A stretch of 64,000 nucleotides of DNA from Actinacidiphila fildesensis (GCF_042652185.1 NZ_JBHSIX010000031.1); one strand, 5' to 3'; positions 43,697 to 53,420 are shown, counted from the first letter of the stretch. Notes: generated from the sequence alone by a model not told the origin. A program made the numbers and translations.

Positions 43697-44785
43697 ATGT
43701 CCACCATCGCACAGCAGGACCGCGAGATCACCGGCGGCGTCGACACGCACAAGGACACCCACACCGCGGCGGCCATCGACTCGGCGGGGCGCCCGCTGGG
43801 CGCCGAGCAGTTCGAGGCGACAGCGGCCGGCTACCGCAAGCTCCTGGCCTGGCTCCACTCGTTCGGCACCCTGGTGCTGGTCGGGGTGGAGGGCACCGGC
43901 GCCTACGGGGCCGGACTCGCCCGCTACCTGCACGAGCAGGACGTGAGCGTGGTGGAGATCGACCGCCCGGACCGCAAGGCCCGCCGCTGGCAGGGCAAGT
44001 CCGACCCGGTCGACGCCGAGGCTGCCGCCCGCGCGGCTCTGGTCCGACGCCGTACCGGCATACCCAAGCAGCGCGACGGCCAGGTGGAGGCTCTGCGGAG
44101 CCTGCGCGTCGCCCGCCGCAGCGCGGTCCGCCAGCGAGCCGACGTGCAACGGCAGATGAAGACTCTGGTCATCAGTGCGCCGGAGGAACTGCGCGCCGCC
44201 CTGCGCGAGCTGGGTGACAAGCAACTGATCGCCACGTGCGCGGCCTCCCGACCCGACGCCGAGCGCGCCGGGGAGCCCGCCATCGCGGCCAAACTCGCCT
44301 TGCGCTCCCTGGCCCGCCGCCACCAGCGGCTCACCGAGGAAGTCGGCGAGCTCGACGATCTCATCGACCCGCTGACCTCGGAGATCGCCCCGACCCTGCT
44401 TGCCCTGAACGGCGTGGGCTCCGACGTCGCCGGGCAACTGCTGGTCACCGTCGGCCAGAACCCCGAACGCCTCCGCTCGGAGGCCGCCTTCGCCATGCTC
44501 TGCGGCGCCGCCCCACTTCCCGCCTCTTCCGGGCGCACCCAGCGCCACCGCCTCAACCGGGGTGGCGACCGAGCGGCCAACTCGGCCCTCTACCGCATCG
44601 TCCTCTGCCGCCTGCGCTGGGACGAACGCACCAAGGAGTACATGGCACGCCGGACGAAGGAGGGCCTGTCGAAGAAGGAGATCATCCGCTGCCTCAAGCG
44701 GTACATCGCCCGCGAGATCTACCAGATCCTGACCGCCCCCACGCCGACGACCATCACCGCAGAGCAGCTCACAACCGCCGCTTGA
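43697..44785 (+). CDS. IS110-family transposase (DEDD)
   Basis: 362 aa from ATG at 43697. N-terminal RuvC-like domain with GGVDTHKDTHTAAAIDSAGR, VGVEGTGAYGAGLARYL and KSDPVDAEAAARAAL (acidic residues), then a coiled coil and the C-terminal Tnp domain with the Ser-containing SSGRTQRHRLNRGGDRAANS. Complete. It acts with a bridge RNA in seamless, duplication-poor insertion. Confidence 0.9.
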   Translation: MSTIAQQDREITGGVDTHKDTHTAAAIDSAGRPLGAEQFEATAAGYRKLLAWLHSFGTLVLVGVEGTGAYGAGLARYLHEQDVSVVEIDRPDRKARRWQGKSDPVDAEAAARAALVRRRTGIPKQRDGQVEALRSLRVARRSAVRQRADVQRQMKTLVISAPEELRAALRELGDKQLIATCAASRPDAERAGEPAIAAKLALRSLARRHQRLTEEVGELDDLIDPLTSEIAPTLLALNGVGSDVAGQLLVTVGQNPERLRSEAAFAMLCGAAPLPASSGRTQRHRLNRGGDRAANSALYRIVLCRLRWDERTKEYMARRTKEGLSKKEIIRCLKRYIAREIYQILTAPTPTTITAEQLTTAA

Positions 44786-45015
44786 CATCCATAAGAGCAT
44801 CCCTGAATCCACCGGGGATACGCGGTTGATCACAACGAGTGGTCAGTGAGAAATGCCCTGCTACCTGCGATGATTGGTGTTCTCAAGGCACAAATCAGCG
44901 AAGGAGGACCGGGCATCTCCGAGATGATGCCCACTTCTACCCGCGCGATTCGTCTTCAGAAATCTGATCATCACAGGTAGCGGGCACCTTCCGTCAACAC
45001 GGCGTCAGATCCACG

Positions 45016-45501
45016 ATGTGGGCTGAAATGCCGAGGCTGATGGGCATGCTGGTCATGGCGGGCGCGGTCGGCCTCATGGGGGTGGACGCCTCCTACCTGC
45101 CGCCGCTGTGGCTGTACTCGGTGTGCGCCATCGCGGTCTCCGGGATCGGTGCGCTCACCCTCCTTGCCGTGTTCGGCACGCCCGGCATGCTGGTGGTCAC
45201 GCTGTTCCATGTCGCGAGGGCGGTGCCGACGGCCGGTGCCACCGCCCCTTGAGGCGCTGTCCGTCTTCTACCGCTTCCTCGCGGAGTTCGAGCCGCTGCG
45301 GCAGATCACCAGCGGTGTCCGCTCGATCCTCTTCTACGGCGCCCAGGGTGATGCGTGCCTGGCCCGAGGCTGGGGGATGATGGCTGTCGGCGTCATCGCA
45401 GCCGGCACTCTTCGGCTTCGGGGTGACGGGCTGGTACCGCCAGGGGCTGCACCGCGGCCCCGCCGGGACGAAGCCCGAGAAGACCGCCGCCCCGGCGTAG
45501 C
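45016..45501 (+). pseudogene. YhgE/DUF3533-type membrane protein, C-terminal remnant
   Basis: Spread over three frames: LMGMLVMAGAVGLMGVDASY, LTLLAVFGTPGMLVVTLFHV; then LEALSVFYRFLAEFEPLRQI, TSGVRSILFYGAQGDACLAR; then LFGFGVTGWYRQGLHRGPAG. The order matches the membrane-helical end of YhgE/DUF3533 proteins, often near drug-resistance genes. Two frameshifts and no N-terminus. Confidence 0.6.
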
Positions 45502-45564
45502 GAAACCGTACTCACCTGCCCGCTCGGCCATGGGCGGTGCGAAGATCGCCGCCCAAAGCTTCGT

Positions 45565-45578
45565 AAACCGATCGGTTT
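45565..45578 (+). promoter_or_regulatory. TetR-type operator
   Basis: Perfect palindrome AAACCGATCGGTTT, 33 bp upstream of the TetR start at 45611. Identical to the core of the operators at 40814 and 40840. Confidence 0.65.
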
Positions 45579-45610
45579 CCATTTCGTCGGAAGCGAGTTA
45601 ACCTCGCAGT

Positions 45611-46180
45611 ATGACCACCGAGGCGAAGTCAAGTTCCCGAGAGCGGCTGTTGGAGGCGGCGGCCACGCTCACTTACCGAGATGGTGTCGGCATCGGCGTC
45701 GATGCGCTGTGCAAGGCTGCGGGGGTATCGAAGCGTTCCATGTACCAGCTGTTCGAGAGCAAGGACGAACTGCTGGCGGCGAGCCTGGAGCGACGAGCCG
45801 ATTCCTACGCTGCGACGCTCCTGCCCGAGGCGGACGACGGCCGTTCACCCCGCGAGCGAATCCTGCACGTCTTCGAGCAGCTGGAGTCGCAGGCCGGTGC
45901 ACCCGACTTCCAAGGCTGTCGGTACCTGGCCGTTCAAATCGAGCTCAAAGACCAGAGCCACCCTGCGAGCCAGGTGGCCCACCGGGTCAAGGAGAACCTG
46001 ACCGCCTTCTTCCGCGCCGAGGCCGAACAGGGTGGGGCGAGCGACCCGGATCTGCTGGCCAGGCAGCTGACCCTGGTCTTCGACGGCGCCAGTGCCCGCG
46101 CGGGAATCGGAGCCGACACCCCGACAGGGCTCATCGCTCCCACGGTGGCCACCCTGCTCGATGCGGCAGGCATGCGCTGA
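45611..46180 (+). CDS. TetR-family regulator of the AAACCGATCGGTTT regulon (proposed)
   Basis: 189 aa from ATG at 45611. HTH: SRERLLEAAATLTYRDGVGI, GVDALCKAAGVSKRSMYQLF. Ligand domain with ERILHVFEQLESQAGAPDFQ, GCRYLAVQIELKDQSHPASQ. The operator 33 bp upstream suggests autoregulation; the same palindrome stands before the hydrolase (40762) and, diverged, before the exporter (41973). It is the intact paralogue of the broken TetR at 41241-41860 and probably supplies its function. Confidence 0.8.
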   Translation: MTTEAKSSSRERLLEAAATLTYRDGVGIGVDALCKAAGVSKRSMYQLFESKDELLAASLERRADSYAATLLPEADDGRSPRERILHVFEQLESQAGAPDFQGCRYLAVQIELKDQSHPASQVAHRVKENLTAFFRAEAEQGGASDPDLLARQLTLVFDGASARAGIGADTPTGLIAPTVATLLDAAGMR

Positions 46181-46222
46181 CGCATCGCCTATGCGAGCAG
46201 GCTCGGTGACCGATGTGCTCTA

Positions 46223-46700
46223 CGAGTTGATGCCGGCCTCCGGCGACCCGAGCAGCCCCCAAGGCTTCATGCCCTCTTCCCGGCACTCGGGGGAAGCCCC
46301 CATGGCCGTAAGAGTGCTGATGAGCATGCCGCGAGCCAGGAAGGTCGTGGTCTCGTTGACATCGACGACCAGCGGCAGGTGCACGGTCTACCAGAGCCTC
46401 ATCCAGCCGGCCCGGACGAGCTCGCCGATCTGGCCATCGCCCTGCGCCTCGGCGGCTGCCGCGAAGGTGTGTCCCCGCATCTGCATCAGGAGCGTTTCGG
46501 GGCGCGTGGAGATCAGCTGCGCGCAAGCGCCCGCCATCGCGTTCAGGGCCTGCTCGCCCCCATCCCTTTCGCCGCCCTCTCGAAGGCCAGGCGAGTGTCT
46601 TCCATGCTCCGCGCCAAGGCGGCGACGAAGATCGCCTTCTTGCCCGGGAAGAGCCGGAAGAGGTACGGCTGCGTGACGGCATGGACGGCGTGTTCAAGCA
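46223..46700 (-). pseudogene. TetR-family remnant
   Basis: Starts abruptly with the recognition helix TQPYLFRLFPGKKAIFVAAL, ARSMEDTRLAFERAAKGM and continues in a second frame with ACAQLISTRPETLLMQMRGH, TFAAAEAQGDGQIGELVRAG, then VDVNETTTFLARGMLISTLT. A stop follows WMRLW. The N-terminal half of the HTH is missing. Confidence 0.55.
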
Positions 46701-46828
46701 CGGCTTCGAACGGACCGCCGCACCCCGTGCAGGGCACATCCTGCACCTCAAGCAGCCCAAGACGGCGGCCGATCACATCCTGGGCTGTCTGAACAGCTGA
46801 CTCACCCAACCAGACTTAGGACATATTG

Positions 46829-47190
46829 ATGCCAGAGCGCAATCCCATCCTGATCACCGGTGCCGCCGGCGAAATCGGTGGTGTGAGTCGAACGATGGTC
46901 GACATGCTGCTTGAACAAGGGTACCCGGTGCGTGCGTTCGTGCGGCAGGACGACGAACGCGCGGACTCGCTCCGCCAGGCCGGGGCCGAGGTCTTCGTCG
47001 GTGACCTGCTCAACATCGCTGACGTGACAGCCGCACTGAAGGACTGCCGACGCATCTACTTCAGCATGAGCCTGTCGCCGTACTACTCCGACGCCGTCAT
47101 CCTGATGGCCGCGGCGGCGCGCGCCCAGAGCGACATTGAGGTCTTCGTCAACATCTCCGAGTACGAGCAGTCGTTCATGAGGCTCGAGAA
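46829..47190 (+). pseudogene. NmrA-type NAD(P)-binding protein, truncated
   Basis: ATG at 46829: NPILITGAAGEIGGVSRTMV (glycine-rich nucleotide loop), DMLLEQGYPVRAFVRQDDER, AGAEVFVGDLLNIADVTAAL, IEVFVNISEYEQSFM. These are the first 115 or so residues of an atypical SDR/NmrA protein. The rest (about 150 residues) is replaced by unrelated sequence. Confidence 0.6.
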
Positions 47191-47439
47191 GATGACCTGT
47201 TGGAGGGCGGGCCCAAGAAGCCGGGCGGCCGCTTCGACCGCACCCGGATGCAGGCCCTCATGGCAGTTGCCTGGTTTTGCGACAGCCGAAGAGATCCTCG
47301 ACTCACTCGCCCGTTTCTGCCGACGGATCTCCGGCGCAGGACACTAGCTCAACGCATGCGCCAGCAAGGGCGTGAACGCCTCCCTGAAGGAGGCCCTGGC
47401 GGTTACGCGGCTGCCGACGCAAGTGGACCGGGACCGGGC

Positions 47440-47625
47440 TCCCTTGGGGCATGTGCAGACGTCGATGACAGCCGATCTGCTTGCTCCGAAGCGGCCGCCG
47501 CGGCGTCGACACCCGAAGATGCTGCCGGAGGGAGCCAAGGACGAGTTGCGGGGCGTGATGAACACGGCCCGTGACGAGATGGTCCTGTAGTGGCTGTCGG
47601 ACACCAGCCTGCGGCCGGGCGGGTC
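47440..47625 (+). pseudogene. tyrosine recombinase fragment
   Basis: Encodes RPPRRRHPKMLPEGAKDELR, GVMNTARDEMVL, then TAG, then WLSDTSLR. This looks like the start of the catalytic domain of a Streptomyces integrase, just before the first catalytic Arg. An in-frame stop and loss of the rest make it a remnant. Confidence 0.4.
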
Positions 47626-48128
47626 ATCGTCATCACCCAGCCCACCGGCAGGCCGGTGCCCGACCTCGTGTCGTACGCCCCCGAAGCCCCCGCCTCACGC
47701 GAACAGCCCGGCTTGCCGCTTCGCCGCCCCTGACCAGCACTTCAGCGCTACGGTTATCCGTAGATCGGCCCTGGTGCCGCCCTCCCCCCCGTGGGGCGGC
47801 ACCAGGGCCGTCTGCGTACTCACCATCGGCGAGATGCTCCACTTCAAGAGGTTCGGCCACGGCCTGCCGATGGAGATCGTGATGGGCCATCTCCTGACCG
47901 GCGGCGGTCCGGACGGAATGGACGCGTCAAGGTCGTCCCTGTCCAGGTGGTACGTGGCGACGAACCGCGCGCGTGGACGGACATCCACGCGGCGATCGTG
48001 GACCTGCTCGCGGGCCATCTGCCGGCAACGGATCGGCGGTAGCGCTCTCCCGGCTGGCGCCCGTGCCGGAACTCTTCGTGGGGCGGCCACGAGGGCCGTT
48101 GTCAGAGGCGATTGGCAAGATTGCGGCC
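47626..48128. other. no intact gene
   Basis: 503 bp of debris. A plus-strand tail at 47928-48042 (VKVVPVQVVRGDEPRAWTDI, HAAIVDLLAGHLPATDRR) has coding bias and may be the end of a lost gene. Confidence 0.35.
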
Positions 48129-49154
48129 ATGAATGTCACTCCTGTCACTCCGCCACGGCCGATCGACGCTGCCGCGGTCTTTCCTCAACTGGCTCCGCTG
48201 GCCCGCACGGCGACCCGCCTGCACCCCCGCCCTGGGGCGCCGACATGGCACGACAGCTCGATCGGCGGGCCGCTGCTGTGGCCCGCTGAGGAGCCGTGGC
48301 CGCACTGCGAGGAACCGCATGTGGTGGATGGCATCAACCCAGCCCAGTCCCCGGCGGATCTGCGGCTGGAACGACGGATCTTCGCCGCCTCGCACGGCCG
48401 GGACCTGACTCCGGAGGAACGGGAGACTCTCGAGCGGATCCGGCCCCCTCGGACGTATCCGGTGAGGCTGGCCGTCCAGGCGTACGACGGCCCCATAGCG
48501 ATGCTGCCCGTCGCGCAGCTGTACGTACGGGATGTGCCCGATCTGAGCCCGCCGGAGGGCAAGGACCTGCTGCAGGTTCTGTGGTGCCCCTTTGATCATC
48601 CGATCATGCCCAGGACCCTGCTCTTCTGGCGTTCGGCAGCCGCCGTCACTGACATCTTCGACACACCCCCCGAGCCGCCCGCAGTGCAGTTCGACGGCTA
48701 TCTACCGGAACCGTGCGTGCTCGAACCGGAGCAGATCACCGAGTACCCCGACCATCTGGAGCTGAGCGAAGAACTGCGGGAGCAGCTCAAGCAATGGAGT
48801 GTGCCGCAGGCAGCAGAGGAAGACATGGACCCGGACACGTACTACGACTGTGTGCTGTCCAACGCACCCGGCTGGAAGGTCGGCGGCTGGCCCGCTTGGA
48901 ACTCCACCGACCCCAGCTCGCAGCCCTGCTCCGAGTGCGACACCGGCATGGAGGTCCTGATGACCGTCGCCACGTTCGAGGAAGGGGACGACGCCGGGAA
49001 CAGCTGGTCTCCGCACCCCCACCCAGGTGCTGGACCGTTCCCCGGCCACCGCGGCTACAACGCGACCGGGGTCCAGATAGGCAGCGGCTACCGGCAGCAC
49101 CTGTTCGTCTGCCCGGCGGAGCCCGAGCATCCGCACATCGAGTTGATGACGTAG
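48129..49154 (+). CDS. DUF1963-like protein (copy 2)
   Basis: 341 aa from ATG at 48129. Shares with the copy at 15107-16102: ATRLHPRPGAPTWHDSSIGG, PLLWPAEEPWPHCEEPH, MLPVAQLYVRDVPDLSPPEG, APGWKVGGWPAWNS, PCSECDTGMEVLMTVATF and HLFVCPAEPEHP. The Cys pairs may bind zinc. Unknown function, cytosolic. Intact among remnants. Confidence 0.75.
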   Translation: MNVTPVTPPRPIDAAAVFPQLAPLARTATRLHPRPGAPTWHDSSIGGPLLWPAEEPWPHCEEPHVVDGINPAQSPADLRLERRIFAASHGRDLTPEERETLERIRPPRTYPVRLAVQAYDGPIAMLPVAQLYVRDVPDLSPPEGKDLLQVLWCPFDHPIMPRTLLFWRSAAAVTDIFDTPPEPPAVQFDGYLPEPCVLEPEQITEYPDHLELSEELREQLKQWSVPQAAEEDMDPDTYYDCVLSNAPGWKVGGWPAWNSTDPSSQPCSECDTGMEVLMTVATFEEGDDAGNSWSPHPHPGAGPFPGHRGYNATGVQIGSGYRQHLFVCPAEPEHPHIELMT

Positions 49155-49221
49155 CCCGTCCGCAGTGTGCACCCGGGGCGTCACGGTGCGGGCATGCCGT
49201 GACGCCGGGTGGCCGCGAGGC

Positions 49222-49420
49222 TCAGGGTGCGTCGAAGCCCGCCGCTGCGTCCGGCGCGCCCTCACCGGAGCGGTTCAGGACGTGCGTGGCGCCCAGCTCC
49301 TTCGGGCGGGCACCACGCTCGGGCGACGAGGTGGTGACAGCCACCGAGACCGCGCCGCCCTTGGCCGCGAGCTGGACCGTTGTGATCCCGATGCTGCCCG
49401 CCGCACGGATGCTGAGGCCC
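49222..49420 (-). pseudogene. quinone-reductase/alcohol-dehydrogenase-type fragment
   Basis: About 60 residues of the nucleotide-binding half of a medium-chain reductase: RAAGSIGITTVQLAAKGGAV, SVAVTTSSPERGARPKELGA, THVLNRSGEG. Both ends missing. Confidence 0.5.
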
Positions 49421-49560
49421 TCACCCGGCAGGCCGCCGAGCGCGACAACACCGCCGCTCTGCTCGCCCTGGCCCAGGTGCGGGAGGAGGCCGGGGACCGG
49501 GACGGTGCCGCAGCCGAGGATCGGCGTGCTCGTGAAGCAGGCGGCGAGCTGAGACGCGCG
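49414..49560 (+). pseudogene. TPR-repeat fragment
   Basis: EALTRQAAERDNTAALLALA, QVREEAGDRDGAAAEDRRAR, EAG looks like one and a half TPR units of the A-ERDNT-ALLxLAxxREEAGDxxGA type found in large Streptomyces signalling proteins. The frame continues to 49719 without recognisable content. Confidence 0.35.
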
Positions 49561-49823
49561 GACGGGCACCGTCGCGACTGCGGGACTCCGCGAAGGCGAC
49601 CTCGAGCATCCGAAGACCGGATGAGTGGACGATCACCGCGGACCACTCCCCAGACCGGTGCTCCGCCGTGGCTGCCGCCGCCCCTGGCGGAGCAAGCCGT
49701 AGGCCCATCGCACGCCTGACAGGAGCACTTGTCGAGGCAGTTTCCGCGCTCAGGGAGGGTAGGCGGGGTGGAGACTTCACGATGTCGCACCACGGAACGT
49801 GGTCAAAGAGGAGGCTCTTCTTC

Positions 49824-50717
49824 ATGGGAAACACGCCGCACACGGGGACACGCCGTATCGGGGACATGCAGGTCAGCGCTGTCGGCCTCGGTGGGATGCC
49901 GCTGTCCATCGAGGGGAGGCCGGACCGGGACCGGGCGGTCGCCACGATCCACGCGGCGCTGGACTTAGGCATCACCCTGATCGACACGGCGGACGCCTAC
50001 AGCCTGAACGGTGACGACTTCGGGCACAACGAGTCGCTCATCGCCGACGCCCTCGCCGAGTACGGTGGCGACACCTCCGACGTACTGGTCGCGACCAAGG
50101 GCGGGCACACCCGCACGGCGGAAGGCGGGTGGAGCCTCGACGGATCGCCCGCGTACCTGAGGCAGGCCTGCGAGGCGTCGCTGAAGCGGCTGGGCGTGGA
50201 GGCGATCGGCCTGTACCAGTTCCACCGGCCGGACCCGAAGGTCTCGGTCGCCGACTCGGTCGGCGCCATCCGCGAACTGCTCGACGAGGGCAAGATCCGA
50301 TTTGCCGGGGTGTCGAACTTCGACCCCGCGCAGATCATCCAGGCCAACGAGATCCTCGGCGGCCGGCTGGCCGCCGTGCAGAACCAGTTCTCTCCCGCCT
50401 TCCGGTCCAGTGAGCCGGAGTTGGAGTTGTGCGACGAACTGGGCATCGCGTTCCTGCCGTGGAGCCCGCTCGGGGGAATCGGGAAGGCGGGCGGCCTCGG
50501 GACGCGGTTCGCCCCGTTCGCCGAGATCGGCGCCGCGCACGAGGTTAGTCCCCAGCAGGTCTGCCTGGCCTGGATGCTCGCCAAGTCGCCGGTGGTGGTC
50601 CCGATCCCCGGCTCGTCGCGGTCGGCCAGCATCCAGGACTCCGCCGCGGCGACCACGCTGGAACTGACAGCGCAGGAGGTCGCGCGACTGGACGCGTCGC
50701 ATCAACCGGCGTCCTGA
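49824..50717 (+). CDS. aldo/keto reductase
   Basis: 297 aa from ATG at 49824 with AGAGGAGG upstream. The AKR tetrad is present: Asp and Tyr in ITLIDTADAYSLN, Lys in VLVATKGGHTR, His in GLYQFHRPDPK; the NADPH site is VPIPGSSRSASIQDSAAATT. Reduces carbonyls; substrate unknown. Cytosolic, single gene. Confidence 0.9.
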   Translation: MGNTPHTGTRRIGDMQVSAVGLGGMPLSIEGRPDRDRAVATIHAALDLGITLIDTADAYSLNGDDFGHNESLIADALAEYGGDTSDVLVATKGGHTRTAEGGWSLDGSPAYLRQACEASLKRLGVEAIGLYQFHRPDPKVSVADSVGAIRELLDEGKIRFAGVSNFDPAQIIQANEILGGRLAAVQNQFSPAFRSSEPELELCDELGIAFLPWSPLGGIGKAGGLGTRFAPFAEIGAAHEVSPQQVCLAWMLAKSPVVVPIPGSSRSASIQDSAAATTLELTAQEVARLDASHQPAS

Positions 50718-50841
50718 CGTTCCGGGCCGGGCCGGGCCGCCCGGCGCCGGCAACGGGGGCCGGTCACTGACCGGGGCTGCGGTGTCAGTACGCTGACGTA
50801 TTCTTCCGGCCACCGCACACCGACTCGAAGGACCACGCCAC

Positions 50842-52349
50842 GTGACCGGCCTGTCTGCATTCCCTCTACCTTTCCAAGCTTCCCGTTCCCTGCCGTTCGC
50901 GACCCCCCGAACGCTGCGGGAACTGCAGATGATGCAGTGCAGCGCACATATCCGGGCGAAGCCGGGGTGGTTCGACAAGATGAGCGATGCCGACATCGCC
51001 GCCAGGTGGACTCAGGAGGCGGTCGCCCAGGGCTGACCGAAGCGCAGGTTCGTTACGTGCTCGGCGAACTCCGGTACTACGCCACGCTGCGGGATGCGCC
51101 GACCGGGGTCGAGGTGTCCGCCGTCGACGGAGTGTGGCAGTCGGACACGCTGGTCGACGACCAGCTCGGATCCCGGCTGCGCGAGGCGGTTCGGGTACTG
51201 GAACAGGTCCCCGCGGCGGATCAGGACTGGCATCCCGGATCCGACGGGCTGGTGCTGGATCTGGTTCATCCCTCGCTGTTCTGCCTGGCGAGAGAGGTGA
51301 GTGGGGCCCCCGAGCAGGCTTGGCAGAACCCGACGGACCGCTACTCGAAGTACGAGTTCTCGGAGAAGTTCCAGTGGCTGCCCACGGACGTCGACATCTC
51401 TGACGACGGCGATGCCGCGTTCTGCTCGTACGTGAACAACGTCCACCCCGAGACGCATCGCGAACTGGCTTCCGTCCTGCCGGACATGTTCGCGCGCATG
51501 CGCCCGCTGCTGGAGAACGTGCTGACCGATCTCCGCCACCCACGGCCCTTGCGGATCGAGGCCGATCCCTACGGATGGTACGACCCGGAGCCGGAGTACC
51601 CCGACAAGGCCTCCTACAGCGACAAGGAGGCCTTCGCGGAGGCCGTCCGGGTATGGGAGGAGACCCATGACGACTGGTGGGAAACCCGTCGTCCAACCAT
51701 CCCCGACGCCCCGGCCTTCAGCGCGCCCGAGTTCCCCGACGAATCCTCCCGAGTCGACCTGTGCGGCCGCCGCCTGCAGGTCATCGTCAAGCTCGCCACC
51801 ATTCAACTCACCCCGGACAAGACTGAGTATCCCGGAGGTAGCTGGCATGTCGAGGGAATGATGAACGAGCGGATCGTCTCAACAGGCATCTACTACTGGG
51901 ACAGCGATAACATCACCGAAAGCCGGCTGAGTTTCCGGACGGCACTCGATGACCCGTCCTACCAACAGAGCGATGACAACGGCATGCGTGAGGTCTACGG
52001 CCTCGAGAACGAAGGCGCTCTGAACCAGATCCTGGGATCGGCAGCGACCCCCGAGGGCCGCTGCCTGGCGTTCCCGAACATCCTGCAACACCGCGTCAGC
52101 TCATTCCGCCTCACCGACCCCACCCGCGCGGGACACCGCAAGATACTCGCGTTCTTCCTGGTCGACCCGTCGGAAAGAATCGTCTCGACCTCCGATTTGC
52201 CACCACAGCAACCATGGTCCGACACATCGACGATGACGCTCAATCAGGCCAAGGAATACCGCGAACAACTCATGCAGGAACGCAAGTTCTTCGTCAATGA
52301 ACACAATGAGCAGCTCTACGAACGAGAATTCTCCCTCTGCGAGCACTGA
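50842..52349 (+). pseudogene. DUF4246 protein with one frameshift
   Basis: GTG at 50842 starts the typical N-terminus FPLPFQASRSLPFATPRTLR, ELQMMQCSAHIRAKPGWFDK. At 51030-51034 one base seems lost (GCCCAGGGCTGACC), and the frame continues LTEAQVRYVLGELRYYATLR, VDGVWQSD, DLVHPSLFCLAREVSG and the rest to 52349. A Fe/2-oxoglutarate-like signature is visible: WHVEG then LQHRVSSFRL. The remaining 437 codons are clean, so either recent decay or a sequencing error. Confidence 0.65.
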
Positions 52350-52691
52350 ATCCCTCTGCCGTCGCGGCGCATTGGACGCTAGCGCCCAGGTGAGATAGTC
52401 GAGGCGCTGGACGGTCACCTGCCCCAGCACGTCACGGAGTCGGCGCGAAAGGCCGTCGGGGCCCGGGAGTGTCATTCCGCCCCCGAGGCCCCGCGCAGGT
52501 CCAACACTCCGCCCGAAGGCTGCCGTTTTCCGGCTCGTCCCCGTTGGGCTGCTCGGGAGGGTATGCGGCCGGAGCAGCCCCTGACGGGGTGCTCCGGCCG
52601 CTCGGCGTTCCAGCGGTGGTGGTACGCCAGTGTCACTTGGCCGTGAGGCAGCTGCCGCCGTTCATGGTGGTCGACATCGGCAGAGCGCGGC
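52350..52691. other. no gene; one hairpin
   Basis: 342 bp. GCCGGAGCAGCCCC (52568-52581) pairs with GGGGTGCTCCGGC (52586-52598), a likely terminator for the DUF4246 gene. Otherwise nothing recognised. Confidence 0.4.
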
Positions 52692-52919
52692 GTCGAGGCG
52701 ATCTGCTTCGCCGACACCCGCGGCTCCCAAGTCGAGATCGTCCAGAACATCGGCCGGGCGCTCCGCCTCAACAAGGACGGCTCCATCAAGGTCGCCAGGA
52801 TCATCGTGCCGGTGTTCCTGGAGTCCAACGAGGACCCTGACGACATGGTCGCCAGCGCCTCGTTCCGCCCCCTTATAGCCGTATTGCAGGGGTCTGCCGC
52901 ACGATCGGGTGACATCTGA
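52692..52919 (+). pseudogene. helicase C-terminal domain fragment
   Basis: VEAICFADTRGSQVEIVQNI, GRALRLNKDGSIKVARIIVP, VFLESNEDPDDMVASASFRP, LIAVLQG. This is the motif V-VI region (Q-x2-GRALR) of the large actinobacterial DEAD/DEAH helicases with helicase-associated repeats. Cut on both sides. Confidence 0.6.
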
Positions 52920-52958
52920 ACTGGCTTGCCCTGCAGGGCAGGTGGGAAGGATGTCGCT

Positions 52959-53060
52959 GTGCCCAAGCCCTATCCGGAAGAGTTCCGCCAAGACGTCGTG
53001 CGGGTCGCGAGGAACCGCGGCCCGGGCGTGACGGTCGAGCAGGTGGCCGCCGACGGTGAG
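52959..53060 (+). pseudogene. IS3-family OrfA N-terminal fragment
   Basis: GTG at 52959 with GGGAAGG upstream opens VPKPYPEEFRQDVVRVARNR, GPGVTVEQVA, the start of an IS3-type HTH OrfA. It stops abruptly at an XRE-type remnant on the other strand. Confidence 0.6.
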
Positions 53061-53065
53061 CGCCT

Positions 53066-53420
53066 GCCTTCGCAGGGCGAGGCTGCCGAGGACTGGGTGC
53101 GCGAAGCGCTTGAGTTCGTCACGGGCGGGTCGCGTCTCATTCCGCGCCCACAGACGGCGGAACTCCTCGTCCGTCTCCAACTCGGCGATCAAGCGGACGG
53201 TCCTGGGGTCGTGTGGGTCGGCTTCGGCGCGCAGGGCCGCTGCGGTCTGCGCGGCAACTTCGGCCCAGTCGGGCAAGAGCCGGCGGGACGCCGGGTCGAG
53301 GAACACCCGGCCCGGACCAGGTTGCGCCCGGGCTCGTACAGGGGGGCGAGCGCGCGGGCCTGCTCGTCGGCGAGGTTGCGGCTCACGGCCGGGGCGGGCG
53401 GACACGAGAGCGTAGAGAAG
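53066..53420 (-). pseudogene. XRE/MmyB-type regulator fragment
   Basis: ARALAPLYEPGRNLVRAG in one frame, then VFLDPASRRLLPDWAEVAAQ, TAAALRAEADPHDPRTVRLI, ELETDEEFRRLWARNETRPA, KRFAHPVLGSLALRRQALTV. This is the ligand-binding MmyB-like domain of a large actinobacterial XRE subfamily; the HTH and the extreme C-terminus are absent. Confidence 0.6.

Larger units (their letters stand above)
43480..44830 (+). mobile_element. IS110-family insertion sequence
   Basis: Transposase plus a 200-bp structured non-coding left region. CATAAGAG occurs in both flanking regions (43606-43613 and 44791-44798). IS110 elements lack long inverted repeats, so the exact ends cannot be read. Confidence 0.65.
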
